DNA of 55,497 bases, from positions 1 through 55,497 of the forward strand of contig JBMZCV010000008.1 of assembly GCA_049613665.1 (NCBI GenBank), in the 5' to 3' direction. Positions 1-7,959 of this stretch are shown here, in pieces. The translations under genes and the position numbers were made by a program. The first letter of the stretch is position 1. Each line of letters begins with the position of its first letter. The notes beneath the pieces were generated by a model, which made no database searches, was not told the origin of the DNA, and saw nothing but the letters and a program-made list of their open reading frames with translations. Origin of the DNA: JBMZCV01 sp049613665 (GTDB taxonomy: Bacteria > Bacteroidota > Bacteroidia > Chitinophagales > UBA2359).

Positions 1-140
1 TTTGTTATCATAATGCAAAAATAATAAAAATCGCTCAGTATATTACACTACCAAAAAAGTTAAGGGCTCTGGAGTTTTCTTGATTAAAGTCAATGACTTT
101 TCATGTTTTATAGCTGAACTTTGTATAAAATTAAAAAAAT

Positions 141-731
141 ATGAAGTTACAAACGTTATTTTTAGTAGTGTTGTTTCCATTTTTGCTATCGAATGTTCAT
201 GCCCAAACAACTGATGACATGGAAAGGAAACATTTTATTGGTAGTACCTTGTTTATGGCATTAACTCCTTTGTTAAATCCTTCTCCAAATTATTATCAAC
301 TGAATTATGGCTATCGAATCACACCAAAAGATGTTTTGTCGGTTGAGGCGATTACTTGGAGTTATTATGGGCCTCAAAAAAAGCCTAATAGCGAAGCTTT
401 TCCAGGAAAAGTGCAAGCATTTGGCCTTGGTTTGGCATACAAACGTTTTTTGTGGAAAGGCATTTATTCTCAAATTCACTCCACAGCCTTTCGTCAAAAC
501 TATATTGGCGAAGATGATAAAAAAATCCAAAGCGGATTTCAACTATTTAATGTGTTGAGATTTGGCTATCACATCAAATTATTCAAAAATAGATGGTTTA
601 TTGAGCCATCTGTTGCTGCTACAAGTTGGTTTATCAATACCAATTTGCCAGATTCATTTCAAGTAGAAGAAGACAAATGGGACAATTATTTGCTTTTTGA
701 GCCAGGTCTTCATGTTGGTTTTAACTTTTAG
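141..731 (+). CDS. Secreted outer-membrane beta-barrel-like protein
   Basis: The 196-aa product starts with a clear Sec signal peptide (hydrophobic stretch ending VHAQ, about residues 1-22). The mature part has alternating aromatic and polar residues (for example NYGYRITPKDVLS, LGLAYKRFLWKGIYSQ, LRFGYHIKLFKNRWFIEP) and ends in aromatic F-N-F, as expected of a small outer-membrane beta-barrel. The function is unknown; the envelope location is inferred from the signal peptide and strand pattern. It converges with the Crp-family gene, overlapping it by 11 bp at the 3' ends. No catalytic motif is visible. Confidence 0.75.
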   Translation: MKLQTLFLVVLFPFLLSNVHAQTTDDMERKHFIGSTLFMALTPLLNPSPNYYQLNYGYRITPKDVLSVEAITWSYYGPQKKPNSEAFPGKVQAFGLGLAYKRFLWKGIYSQIHSTAFRQNYIGEDDKKIQSGFQLFNVLRFGYHIKLFKNRWFIEPSVAATSWFINTNLPDSFQVEEDKWDNYLLFEPGLHVGFNF

Positions 732-1299
732 CTATAATTTTTTTTCTAATCCTACTCAAAGTTTCAGGCTGAATACCCAAATAACTCGCTAGTTGATATT
801 GAGGTACTCTATTTATCAAATAAGGCCTTTCTTTGAGTAGGTTTAAATATCGCTCTTTGGGTTTCATAGTTATAAATTTGGAAAATGTTTGATGTTGATT
901 CGCAAACATTTGCTCCATGCCTGTTCGACAAAAAGTTTCAAATCTAGGATATTTTTTATATAATGCTTGCTCTTTTAGATGGTCAGCAACTGCTACTGTC
1001 GTTTCTTCCAAGCAGACAAAATAATGCTTAGATGGCGTTTTATTTACAAGACTATCGAAGTTAATTGCCGATTGATTTTCTGTATAAAAATCTATCGTCT
1101 TTTCCTCTCCATTTATCAGCTCATATCTGCGAATACACCCTTTTACAACAAAATAACCTTCCTTTGCAATTTGGCCTTCTCTCAATAAATTTGTTGCTTT
1201 TGGAAATGTTTTGATAGGAAAACTTTCTTCAATTGCAATGATTTCTTCTGCTGATAATACTGTCAATTCTGACATGATTTGAATTAGTATGTGTTTCAT
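721..1299 (-). CDS. Crp/Fnr family transcriptional regulator
   Basis: A 192-aa protein with the compact Bacteroidota Crp/Fnr architecture. An N-terminal cyclic-nucleotide-binding-like beta roll (about residues 25-120, containing LLREGQIAKEGYFVVKGCIR) precedes a helical hinge and a short C-terminal winged helix (YQLASYLGIQPETLSRIRKK, about 167-186). The canonical cAMP-binding RS pair is not evident, so the ligand is unknown. Such proteins usually regulate neighbouring or divergent operons. The longest start (1299) is given; ATG at 1275 (MSELTVL) is an equally plausible start. It is convergent with the beta-barrel gene, which argues against simple autoregulation of that neighbour. Confidence 0.85.
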   Translation of the reverse strand: MKHILIQIMSELTVLSAEEIIAIEESFPIKTFPKATNLLREGQIAKEGYFVVKGCIRRYELINGEEKTIDFYTENQSAINFDSLVNKTPSKHYFVCLEETTVAVADHLKEQALYKKYPRFETFCRTGMEQMFANQHQTFSKFITMKPKERYLNLLKERPYLINRVPQYQLASYLGIQPETLSRIRKKIIAKS

Positions 1300-1650
1300 T
1301 TTTTGTTATAAATATTAATTTGCAAACAAAACTTATCGCTTTTTGATATTTAAAATGACTTTATCAGGCCTTAATCTTTACGTTTGTTGATGATGTGGAG
1401 TATAATCTCTCTCATTTTTTTTCCTTTTTTTAAAAATTCACTTGTCTTTAAAATTGTCCGAAGTGCCGAATATCCTTTAGGGTAATGATATTGGTTTTTC
1501 ATTTGTTTGAAATTTTAGGCTTGATGTCTTTTTATATGTGCGGCTACTTTATTATCATTCCGACAAAAAAGTCAGTTGTGAAGCATTAGATGTTGGATTT
1601 TCGACGATTTGGAAATGGCTTATGAGCAAAGTAGAAAATATAAGAAATAA
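1300..1650. other. Intergenic region with possible gene remnants
   Basis: No convincing gene is present. On the minus strand a 43-codon frame (1371-1502) is open but matches nothing I recognise. On the plus strand about 36 codons ending at 1653 read as a helix-turn-helix-like fragment (EALDVGFSTIWKWL) that lacks a start. Either could be debris of an older gene at the edge of the downstream ATPase-nuclease pair. Confidence 0.35.
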
Positions 1651-2202
1651 CTAGAAATGAGTTTCACTAATTTCATACAAATCAACTTCAAATTCATCAA
1701 AAAATTTCTTTCTTCTTTTTTGTTTTGATGTTGTTGCTCTCAAAGAAGTTCGATATAATCTAGGCTTTAACACAATATATGCTTCTAATTGATATTCGGC
1801 AAAATCAACTCCATTCTCATCAAAATGATTTATTGTACAACCAAGTTGTTCAATTGCTTTTTTTATATTATCTTTTATTTTCTTTATACTAGTAGCATTG
1901 GTTTTTAATTCAACAAAGCACAATTTGTTTTCACTAAAAATTATACAATCACATTTTTGTCCATTATAATCATATTCACGAGTTAAAAAACAAGCATCTA
2001 CTGAAAGTAGTTGTATTTCTTTGGATTGAGAATTAATTACTTTAAAGCATTTTTCTATAAGTATTTCTGTATTTCCTTCTGGAACAATATAACATCTACT
2101 TGTTTCTTCTTCATCAGCAATAAGAAATTCCTTTCGGTTTGTAATAGATAAACAATTCAATACTCTTGTATCCCCAAATATTGCTATTAACTGCTGCTTC
2201 AT
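1651..2202 (-). CDS. PD-(D/E)XK nuclease-like partner of an AAA ATPase
   Basis: A 183-aa protein that I do not recognise as a named family. Its centre has the layout of a PD-(D/E)XK nuclease core: an acidic residue (about E49), then D85 at the start of a beta strand (KCDCIIF), then E98-L-K100 at the end of the next strand (CFVELK), followed by a helix containing a conserved-looking Q (KKAIEQLG). The C-terminus is basic (SKQKRRKKFF). The start codon overlaps the ATPase stop codon (ATGA), which implies translational coupling. The coupled ATPase-nuclease arrangement is typical of anti-phage or plasmid-conflict systems; that role is inferred. Nuclease activity is predicted only from the spacing of D, E and K. 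Confidence 0.65.
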   Translation of the reverse strand: MKQQLIAIFGDTRVLNCLSITNRKEFLIADEEETSRCYIVPEGNTEILIEKCFKVINSQSKEIQLLSVDACFLTREYDYNGQKCDCIIFSENKLCFVELKTNATSIKKIKDNIKKAIEQLGCTINHFDENGVDFAEYQLEAYIVLKPRLYRTSLRATTSKQKRRKKFFDEFEVDLYEISETHF

Positions 2203-3587
2203 AATTTATTTCGTCTAGTTTTTGGTTTTAATTCTTTATAGAGTTCAAACATCTCATCAAATTCACTTTCTACAATTTCTGATATTTCATCAAAATAATT
2301 TTCTCCGATTAATTGTGATTTATTATCAAATATAGATTTAAATTCCCAAATGTCACTATTTTTGATTGCATATGCTTCAAAATTAGACGCTTCTATTAAA
2401 GAGTTTTTTATATATATGTCAGAAATACTATTTTCTTTTAAATTGTCAATACTTTTTGCAAAAATTAAATTATTTATAACACTTAAAATATAAGGACTAT
2501 GTGTAGTTATTAAAATTTCACTATTAGTATAATTTACAACCATTCCTATCAACTCTATTAATTTTTTTTGTGCTAAAGGATATAAATGTGCCTCAGGCTC
2601 TTCAATCACTCTAAAAACATTTTCTTTTCTTAAAAGTATTAAAAATAAATCTTGTAAAATTCTTATAGATTCTTGCTGACCAGAAGATGCATTTTGTAGA
2701 TGCACATACCTGCGTCTTTTAGTATCAAATATAATTTTTTCACTAAAATTATCATGTACATATTTTCCTTTTAAGATTTCAAAAATTATATTCTTGGCAT
2801 TATTTAAAACTTTTGCATACTTTTTTGTTATACTATTAAACATTAATTCACGCTTAATTAAATCGTCAAAATTATTATGCTGAAAATTTTCCTTAATAGT
2901 TTCTATTTTTCGAAGAAATTCAAGCATTAAATGAATATCGACAGATTGATTTCTATCTTCTCGTGTTCTAGTCTTTCTACTTTCTAAAGTTAATTGACCA
3001 AAAAAATCCAGCTTAAATTGCTCTGTATAAGTTACGGTAATATTTCTTCCTGCTGGTACATATAAAGAGGGTTTGTCATCTTCAAATAAACGATCTACAA
3101 TATTTTTTAATTGGTTTAAATATCTTGTTTTTGATTGTTCTATTGCTATTAATTCATAAGTGTTTTTACTGTTAGTCGGTTTTTTAATAGCGTTGAGTAA
3201 TGCTCTAACTTCTTGACCAATTTCACCGTAAAAATTCTCACTAAACGCTATATTCAGATATTTTCGTTGATTTAGTGTTAATTCTATAGTCTTTTCAGAA
3301 CTATAAAAGTATTTTATCTTAAAATCTTGCCGATGCTTAGTTGAACCAAAAAAATTTAAAAATTTTATTTTAATATCTTTAAGAAAAAAAAGTCTTATAT
3401 CTTCATCTGTGTTTAAGCTATTAAACACAATAGTAAATAAGTCCTCTTTTAGTGATTTAAAAAAATATATAAGTTTACCAATTGTACTTTTTCCACTTGC
3501 TTGTTCTCCAATCAAAACAGCCATTTTTTTTATCTCAATTTCAGCTTTTTCTATTGGTCCAAAATTGTCAATGTATATTTTTTGCAT
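2199..3587 (-). CDS. AAA15/OLD-type ATPase, probable defence ATPase
   Basis: A 462-aa ABC/SMC-like ATPase. Visible motifs are Walker A GEQASGKST (27-35), an ABC-signature-like SSGQQES (301-307), Walker B VIEEPEAHLYP (327-337) and a switch histidine in TTHSPYIL (361-368). The middle region has VPAGRNITVTY (177-187), a pattern seen in AAA15/AAA_21 proteins. There is no C-terminal TOPRIM domain, so this is not a full-length OLD nuclease; the nuclease-like function seems to be supplied by the coupled downstream gene. It lies 45 bp downstream of accC on the same strand and no separate promoter is obvious, so read-through from accC is possible. An anti-phage defence role is inferred from architecture and context. 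Confidence 0.8.
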   Translation of the reverse strand: MQKIYIDNFGPIEKAEIEIKKMAVLIGEQASGKSTIGKLIYFFKSLKEDLFTIVFNSLNTDEDIRLFFLKDIKIKFLNFFGSTKHRQDFKIKYFYSSEKTIELTLNQRKYLNIAFSENFYGEIGQEVRALLNAIKKPTNSKNTYELIAIEQSKTRYLNQLKNIVDRLFEDDKPSLYVPAGRNITVTYTEQFKLDFFGQLTLESRKTRTREDRNQSVDIHLMLEFLRKIETIKENFQHNNFDDLIKRELMFNSITKKYAKVLNNAKNIIFEILKGKYVHDNFSEKIIFDTKRRRYVHLQNASSGQQESIRILQDLFLILLRKENVFRVIEEPEAHLYPLAQKKLIELIGMVVNYTNSEILITTHSPYILSVINNLIFAKSIDNLKENSISDIYIKNSLIEASNFEAYAIKNSDIWEFKSIFDNKSQLIGENYFDEISEIVESEFDEMFELYKELKPKTRRNKL

Positions 3588-3632
3588 TTATTAATATTTA
3601 TATTGTAACTTACAAACGAATCTTTTTTTCAT

Positions 3633-5120
3633 TTAAGAAACAAACCTACGATTTTTCCAATTGCCATTACTCGTTGAAATCTCTGTATTTGCTCTCGCCT
3701 TATTTTTATACTGTTCCAACATTTTTACGGCTATAAAAGCAGCTATTTCGGCTTCCTCCTCATCTATTATTTCCGATTTGTTTGGCTGAAAATGTTTTTT
3801 AACAAAATGTGTATCAAAATTGCCAGAGCGAAAAGCTTCGTGTTCCATCACCATTTTGCCAAAGCCTAAAGTATTTGCTACGCCTTCAATTTTGTATTCC
3901 TCAATCGCTTGTTTCATTTTTTCGATAGCTGCTTCACGATTTTCGGCATAAACAATCAACTTCGCAATCATTGGGTCGTAATATATCGGAATATCCATGC
4001 CTTCACGAAAGCCATCATCTACACGCACACCTTCGCCTTTTGGCGTTTTGTAGGTCGTTAGCGTTCCAATATCTGGCAAAAAATTATTCATTGGGTCTTC
4101 GGCATATACTCGCAGCTCAATACTGTGTCCCTTGATGCTCAAATCTTCTTGCGAAAACGAAAGCGGCAAACCTTGTGCTACTTTCACTTGCTCTTTCACC
4201 AAATCAATGCCTGTAATCATTTCCGTAACAGGATGCTCTACTTGCAAGCGAGTATTCATTTCGAGGAAATAATAATTCATATTTTCGTCTAGCAAAAACT
4301 CTACCGTTCCAGCACCGACATAATCGCAAGCTTTCGCCACTTTCACAGCACTTTCGCCCATTTTCTGCCGCAATTCAGGTGTGAGAACTGCCGAAGGAGC
4401 TTCTTCAATCACTTTCTGATGTCGTCTTTGTATCGAACATTCTCGCTCGAAAAGATGAACGGTATTGCCAAAAGTATCTGCCAAAACTTGAATTTCTATG
4501 TGTCGTGGCGAAGTAACATATCGCTCTATAAAAATAGAACCGTCGCCAAAAGCTGAAACGGCTTCGCTAATAGCACGCTGCATTTGCGACTCCAATTCTG
4601 CCTCCTCATTTACTACACGCATACCTTTTCCGCCGCCACCAGCCGAAGCTTTGATGAGCAAAGGAAAGCCAATTTGCAAAGCTATTTTTTGAGCCTCTGC
4701 AAAGTCTTCAATCGCTTTGTCAGTACCTGGAACCATCGGAATATCATAGTGCGAAACGGCTGCTTTGGCGGCCAACTTGCTACCCATTATTTCAATAGCT
4801 TTTGGCGAAGGGCCAATAAAAATGATACCTGCTTCGGTCACTTTTCGAGCAAAATCTGCATTTTCAGATAAAAAACCAAAGCCAGGATGTATTCCATCGA
4901 CATTGAATTTCAAAGCTATTTGAATGATTTTGTCGGCTCGCAAATATGACTCTGCCGATGGTGGATTTCCAACACAAACGGCTTCATCGGCATACAAAAC
5001 GTGTGGTGCATTTCGGTCGGCAGTAGAATAAATCGCTACCGTTTTGATACCCATTTCTTTTACTGAACGCATAATACGCAAAGCAATTTCTCCTCGATTG
5101 GCTATTAATATTTTTTTCAT
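3633..5120 (-). CDS. accC: Acetyl-CoA carboxylase biotin carboxylase subunit
   Basis: A 495-aa biotin carboxylase, which performs ATP-dependent carboxylation of biotin on the carrier protein, the first half-reaction of acetyl-CoA (or propionyl-CoA) carboxylase in the cytoplasm. The N-terminal domain begins MKKILIANRGEIALRIMR. The ATP-grasp lid has the glycine-rich KASAGGGGKGMR (about 159-170), and the active-site segment is EMNTRLQVEHPVTEM (about 290-304). The C-terminal domain contains HSIELRVYAEDP. Length fits the family. No biotin carrier or carboxyltransferase gene adjoins it, so it works with subunits encoded elsewhere. Whether the acceptor is acetyl-CoA or another acyl-CoA cannot be told from this subunit. 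Confidence 0.93.
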   Translation of the reverse strand: MKKILIANRGEIALRIMRSVKEMGIKTVAIYSTADRNAPHVLYADEAVCVGNPPSAESYLRADKIIQIALKFNVDGIHPGFGFLSENADFARKVTEAGIIFIGPSPKAIEIMGSKLAAKAAVSHYDIPMVPGTDKAIEDFAEAQKIALQIGFPLLIKASAGGGGKGMRVVNEEAELESQMQRAISEAVSAFGDGSIFIERYVTSPRHIEIQVLADTFGNTVHLFERECSIQRRHQKVIEEAPSAVLTPELRQKMGESAVKVAKACDYVGAGTVEFLLDENMNYYFLEMNTRLQVEHPVTEMITGIDLVKEQVKVAQGLPLSFSQEDLSIKGHSIELRVYAEDPMNNFLPDIGTLTTYKTPKGEGVRVDDGFREGMDIPIYYDPMIAKLIVYAENREAAIEKMKQAIEEYKIEGVANTLGFGKMVMEHEAFRSGNFDTHFVKKHFQPNKSEIIDEEEAEIAAFIAVKMLEQYKNKARANTEISTSNGNWKNRRFVS

Positions 5121-5260
5121 AAAAATTACTTGGACAAATAAAGTTGTGGCATAAAAAAATGCAAGATAAGTTATTAATTGGCTTTTTTCAAAAACTGACT
5201 TATATTTTTTCTAACTGCCAAGCACTATTTTTCCCTTGCCAAAAAATGCCAAACCATTGA

Positions 5261-5300
5261 AATAACACCTAATAAATAATATTTTTTATTAGGTGTTATT
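5261..5300. repeat. Perfect 16-bp inverted repeat
   Basis: Left arm AATAACACCTAATAAA (5261-5276) and its exact reverse complement (5285-5300) are separated by 8 nt. Neither side has a run of T typical of an intrinsic terminator, and the nearest genes (accC upstream on minus, 397-aa gene on plus) diverge. It could be an operator or a cruciform-forming site. Confidence 0.75.
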
Positions 5301-5405
5301 CACAAAAAATGCAGAACAACCAATGATATAAATTTGAAAAGTAAATTGAGCTATCTTTTAGCAAAAGTTGTAGTAAAATAAAGTGGCAGGCATTTACAAA
5401 ATGCT

Positions 5406-5602
5406 TGTTAGGAAAAAGGTGTTTTATTGAGATAAAAAGAAAAGAAGAATAATTGAGTAATGACTAAAAAGAAAGAGATTGTAGAGATATTGCTATGCAA
5501 CATCTCTACATGGTTAAACACTGATATGTTAGGAAAACAAGTGCTTTATTGAGATGGAAAAGAAAAGGGGATTAAGCTAGGAAATGGTTAAAAAAGAGAT
5601 GT
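5406..5602 (+). repeat. Two degenerate ~75-nt direct repeats
   Basis: Copies start at 5406 and 5527 with TGTTAGGAAAA and share a TTTATTGAGAT block, an AAAAGAAAAG block and a final AAAGAGAT block. By eye they match at roughly three quarters of positions. They lie upstream of the 397-aa gene with a palindrome between them. Their role is unknown. Confidence 0.6.
5480..5510. repeat. Short dispersed-type palindrome
   Basis: TGTAGAGAT (5480-5488) pairs with ATCTCTACA (5502-5510) around a 13-nt loop containing GC-TAT-GC. Palindromes of the form GTAGAGA(C/T)...TCTCTAC occur as dispersed intergenic repeats in many Bacteroidota and cyanobacteria, so this may be a REP-like element; only one copy is seen in this window. 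Confidence 0.5.
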
Positions 5603-5836
5603 AATGCTTTATTTTTCAAAAAAGAAAAGTTATATTTGTTTATTACAAGCTTTTCTACAATACTTTGAATGAAATTTTTATGATTACCTTATTATAAAAT
5701 TAAGCTTTTTTTAATAAAGAAAAGACTTAATATTTTGATAAAAAGCTTTATTAAAACAAAAAAACAGTACAAATAGGCTTCATAAACCATTGATTATCAA
5801 TAGTTTAGCCAAAGAATATATAAAAAAAATAAATAC

Positions 5837-7030
5837 ATGATTGAAGCAAAACAAATCCCTTTAATTAGCACTTATTTAAATAGATTAGACGATACTTTAA
5901 AAGAAAAAAGTCGGATAGAGCAAGCAAGCGATAGAGGAAAATACCCTAAATATCTGGCCGTATCAGAAGCCATTGATACTTATTTTATCTATCATAAATT
6001 ACGAGCTTGTTGTAGTGAGTTGAGTTTTCGTTTATTTAACAATCCTCAAAAACTGAAACATCATCTAAGTGATTTTAAGTTTATTGCTATTATTAAGTAT
6101 GAAATTGCGGCTTATTTAGATGAAGAAAAAAATCCCGACATTGTTGCTTATTGGAATTTGTTTGCATTGTTAGAAGAAAGTTATAAGCAAACATTAACCA
6201 AAAAAAATGAGGCTAAATATGTAAGTGAGGCAGCTTATCATTCCTATTTTGAATGGCTGCAAAAGCATCGGACAAAAATGATACTAGATGATGTACAAGG
6301 CATTTTATCTATTCTAACAAACTTGGTAGCTAATAGCAATCTTCCCAAGAAATATTGGTTTTTGTTGAATAATGAGCTAATAAATACATTAGGAAAAAAA
6401 GAAAAATTACCTAAAGGGGTATATAAAAACATTATCTTATTGGCTTATAAAGTAAAAGATGAAACCATATTTCAAAATATGGAAACCAATGGTTTAACAA
6501 AATTCACGAATAGATATGAGTGGGCAAAAAAGTTTTGTCGTGCTTATGAAAAACGCTTGTTAGAAGATGATAGAACTTACATTCCTTTTTGCAAATCTTA
6601 TATCGAATATCAAAAAAACAATTTAAAACAAGCCTATCAATACTTAGAAGGTTTAGATTATAGCAGAGAAATGTTTATTAAGCTAAATATCAAGGTGTTG
6701 CATATCCAAATTATGATAGATGCTATTTTGGGAGGAGTGCATCTAAGAATAGATAAACAAATGAGTGATAAGCTAACTAAGGTATTGGGAAGTCTTTACA
6801 AACAAATAAATGCTGAACAAAGTGACTTGTCGACAAAGCATTTTTTATACTATAAAAATATGTATGACTTTTTGCAAAACATCTGGAAACTGTATCCCAA
6901 GCGAGTCACAATGACGCTTAAAGAATTGCAACAAAAACGCCTTTCATTAAAAATAGAAATTAAAAAATGTCGCCTTATTCATGAACAAGCAGATTGGCTG
7001 CTTGCCAAGGTAGAGCAAATTCAAAGATAG
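5837..7030 (+). CDS. Hypothetical all-helical protein
   Basis: A 397-aa cytoplasmic protein without signal peptide or membrane segments. The sequence is rich in Lys, Leu, Tyr and Glu with repeated amphipathic helices (for example YFEWLQKHRTKMILDDVQGI, KSYIEYQKNNLKQAYQYLEG), suggesting a TPR-like or other helical-repeat scaffold. I recognise no catalytic motif. It is monocistronic: a 700-bp repeat-bearing region lies upstream and a strong hairpin overlaps its stop codon. Similar proteins of unknown function are common in Saprospiria-like genomes (general impression, not a search result). Confidence 0.7.
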   Translation: MIEAKQIPLISTYLNRLDDTLKEKSRIEQASDRGKYPKYLAVSEAIDTYFIYHKLRACCSELSFRLFNNPQKLKHHLSDFKFIAIIKYEIAAYLDEEKNPDIVAYWNLFALLEESYKQTLTKKNEAKYVSEAAYHSYFEWLQKHRTKMILDDVQGILSILTNLVANSNLPKKYWFLLNNELINTLGKKEKLPKGVYKNIILLAYKVKDETIFQNMETNGLTKFTNRYEWAKKFCRAYEKRLLEDDRTYIPFCKSYIEYQKNNLKQAYQYLEGLDYSREMFIKLNIKVLHIQIMIDAILGGVHLRIDKQMSDKLTKVLGSLYKQINAEQSDLSTKHFLYYKNMYDFLQNIWKLYPKRVTMTLKELQQKRLSLKIEIKKCRLIHEQADWLLAKVEQIQR

Positions 7031-7060
7031 AGTATGCAATGATAGCATACTCTGTCTTTG
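7022..7060 (+). terminator. Hairpin terminator overlapping stop codon
   Basis: CAAAGATAGAGTATGC (7022-7037) pairs with GCATACTCTGTCTTTG (7045-7060), a 16-bp stem with one G-U pair and a 7-nt loop. The TAG stop codon lies in the left arm. A second smaller stem, AAGGCT/AGCCTT (7084-7103), follows. There is no long T-run, so it could also act as a 3' stability element. Confidence 0.55.
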
Positions 7061-7141
7061 GATAAAACAATTCTATTGTTTAAAAGGCTGTTTAAAGAGC
7101 CTTCTATTCAATACAAGAAAAGCAAATAAATGGCTTGACAC

Positions 7142-7537
7142 TTAGTGATGTGCAGGAATATCATAAATATATTCCTCACCATCTGCCGAAGTTACTTTCA
7201 AGGTGTAGGTGTGTGAGCCAGTACCAATCGGATTGATAGCAAATGTTTGGTTGTTGCTTATCTGAATATTGGTGCTACCATAGGAACGCAACAATACATC
7301 GTCTTGCAACACAATATATGTGCCGATAAAATCTCTGCTATCTAAGTTGTTTATCGTAAAATAAATAGCATTGTTATAAAAAGTGCCATTAATCTGTATT
7401 CTATTGCCATTTTGCTGACAAATATTGGTGTTTGCACAAAGGTTTACAGGAGCAAATACGCTGTTGGCATTTGCAGTTGTGGCAGCAAACATCATGCTGC
7501 TCAATAAAAACGCTAATACTAATTTTAAAGTGTTCAT
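7142..7537 (-). CDS. Small secreted protein, unknown function
   Basis: A 131-aa protein with a Sec signal peptide (hydrophobic core LVLAFLLSSMMFAAT, predicted cleavage after TANA, about residue 24). The mature part of about 107 aa is beta-rich, with two Cys close together (LCANTNICQQ), possibly a disulfide, and Ig-like alternation ending in HTYTLKVTSADGEEYIYDI. It is probably periplasmic or secreted. The family is not recognised. Its start codon lies inside a predicted hairpin (see 7532-7581), suggesting translational control. Confidence 0.7.
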   Translation of the reverse strand: MNTLKLVLAFLLSSMMFAATTANANSVFAPVNLCANTNICQQNGNRIQINGTFYNNAIYFTINNLDSRDFIGTYIVLQDDVLLRSYGSTNIQISNNQTFAINPIGTGSHTYTLKVTSADGEEYIYDIPAHH

Positions 7538-7581
7538 AACTTTTTAATACATTTAAAGATTGTTATGAACTGCCGCAGTTC
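7532..7581 (-). promoter_or_regulatory. Inverted repeats covering the start codon of the secreted protein
   Basis: GTTCATAAC (7532-7540) and GTTATGAAC (7562-7570) form a 9-bp perfect stem with a 21-nt loop; in the minus-strand mRNA the right-hand arm contains the AUG of the secreted-protein gene. Directly upstream, GAACTGC-C-GCAGTTC (7567-7581) is a perfect palindrome sharing four bases with the first. This may be an RNA switch, an operator, or both. Confidence 0.5.
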
Positions 7582-7959
7582 GTTGAAATAAAATTGACTG
7601 TCAATCAAGTGAATAGCTATATTGCTATCGCTATTTAATATTCTAAATAAAAGCTTCTACTACTTACACTACTTCAAGTGTCAAAACGTGACAAGGTTGT
7701 ACATTTTTTTCTGAAAAAGTTACCTTTTTCTTTTTAGATGCTTCTAAAAAGCAGATTTAAGTGCCAAATACGATTTAATAAATAGTTGATTTGTTGTTAA
7801 TATATTGAAAAACAAGGCATTAACTTCAACCATATGTTACATTATTTTTATCTAGGTACTTAAATCAAAATATACTTGCCTACATCTCATACACTATTTT
7901 GGCAAGCAAAACGTGACACAAAACAACTTTTTGTTTCAAAAACTCAAAAAAATATAACT
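7538..7959. other. Divergent intergenic region before the TPR-CHAT gene
   Basis: Apart from the inverted repeats at 7532-7581, this region is AT-rich and holds no gene and no full TTTG/TAnnTTTG promoter that I can find. A TTG at 7876 opens in frame with the CHAT gene, but its codons (to 7959) read as unlikely protein and no start signal precedes it, so I treat it as leader. Confidence 0.5.

Larger units (their letters stand above)
5121..5836. other. Long intergenic region with repeats
   Basis: No gene is visible in 716 bp. It contains a perfect 16-bp inverted repeat (5261-5300), two degenerate copies of a roughly 75-nt sequence 121 bp apart (5406-5602), and a short palindrome between them (5480-5510). 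A TATATTTG at 5631-5638 matches the Bacteroidota -7 element, but no TTTG lies about 20 bp upstream of it. Confidence 0.6.

Noticed and set aside
1371..1653. Short open frames on both strands (43 codons on minus, about 36 on plus)
   Set aside because: No convincing start, no recognisable family and too short to support as genes; kept only as possible remnants.
1651..3587. Naming the ATPase pair as Gabija, PARIS or Septu
   Set aside because: No TOPRIM, UvrD helicase or HNH partner is present; the partner has only a PD-(D/E)XK-like core.
7876..7959. Longer start of the TPR-CHAT gene at TTG 7876
   Set aside because: Extra codons look non-coding and ATG 7960 is a normal start.
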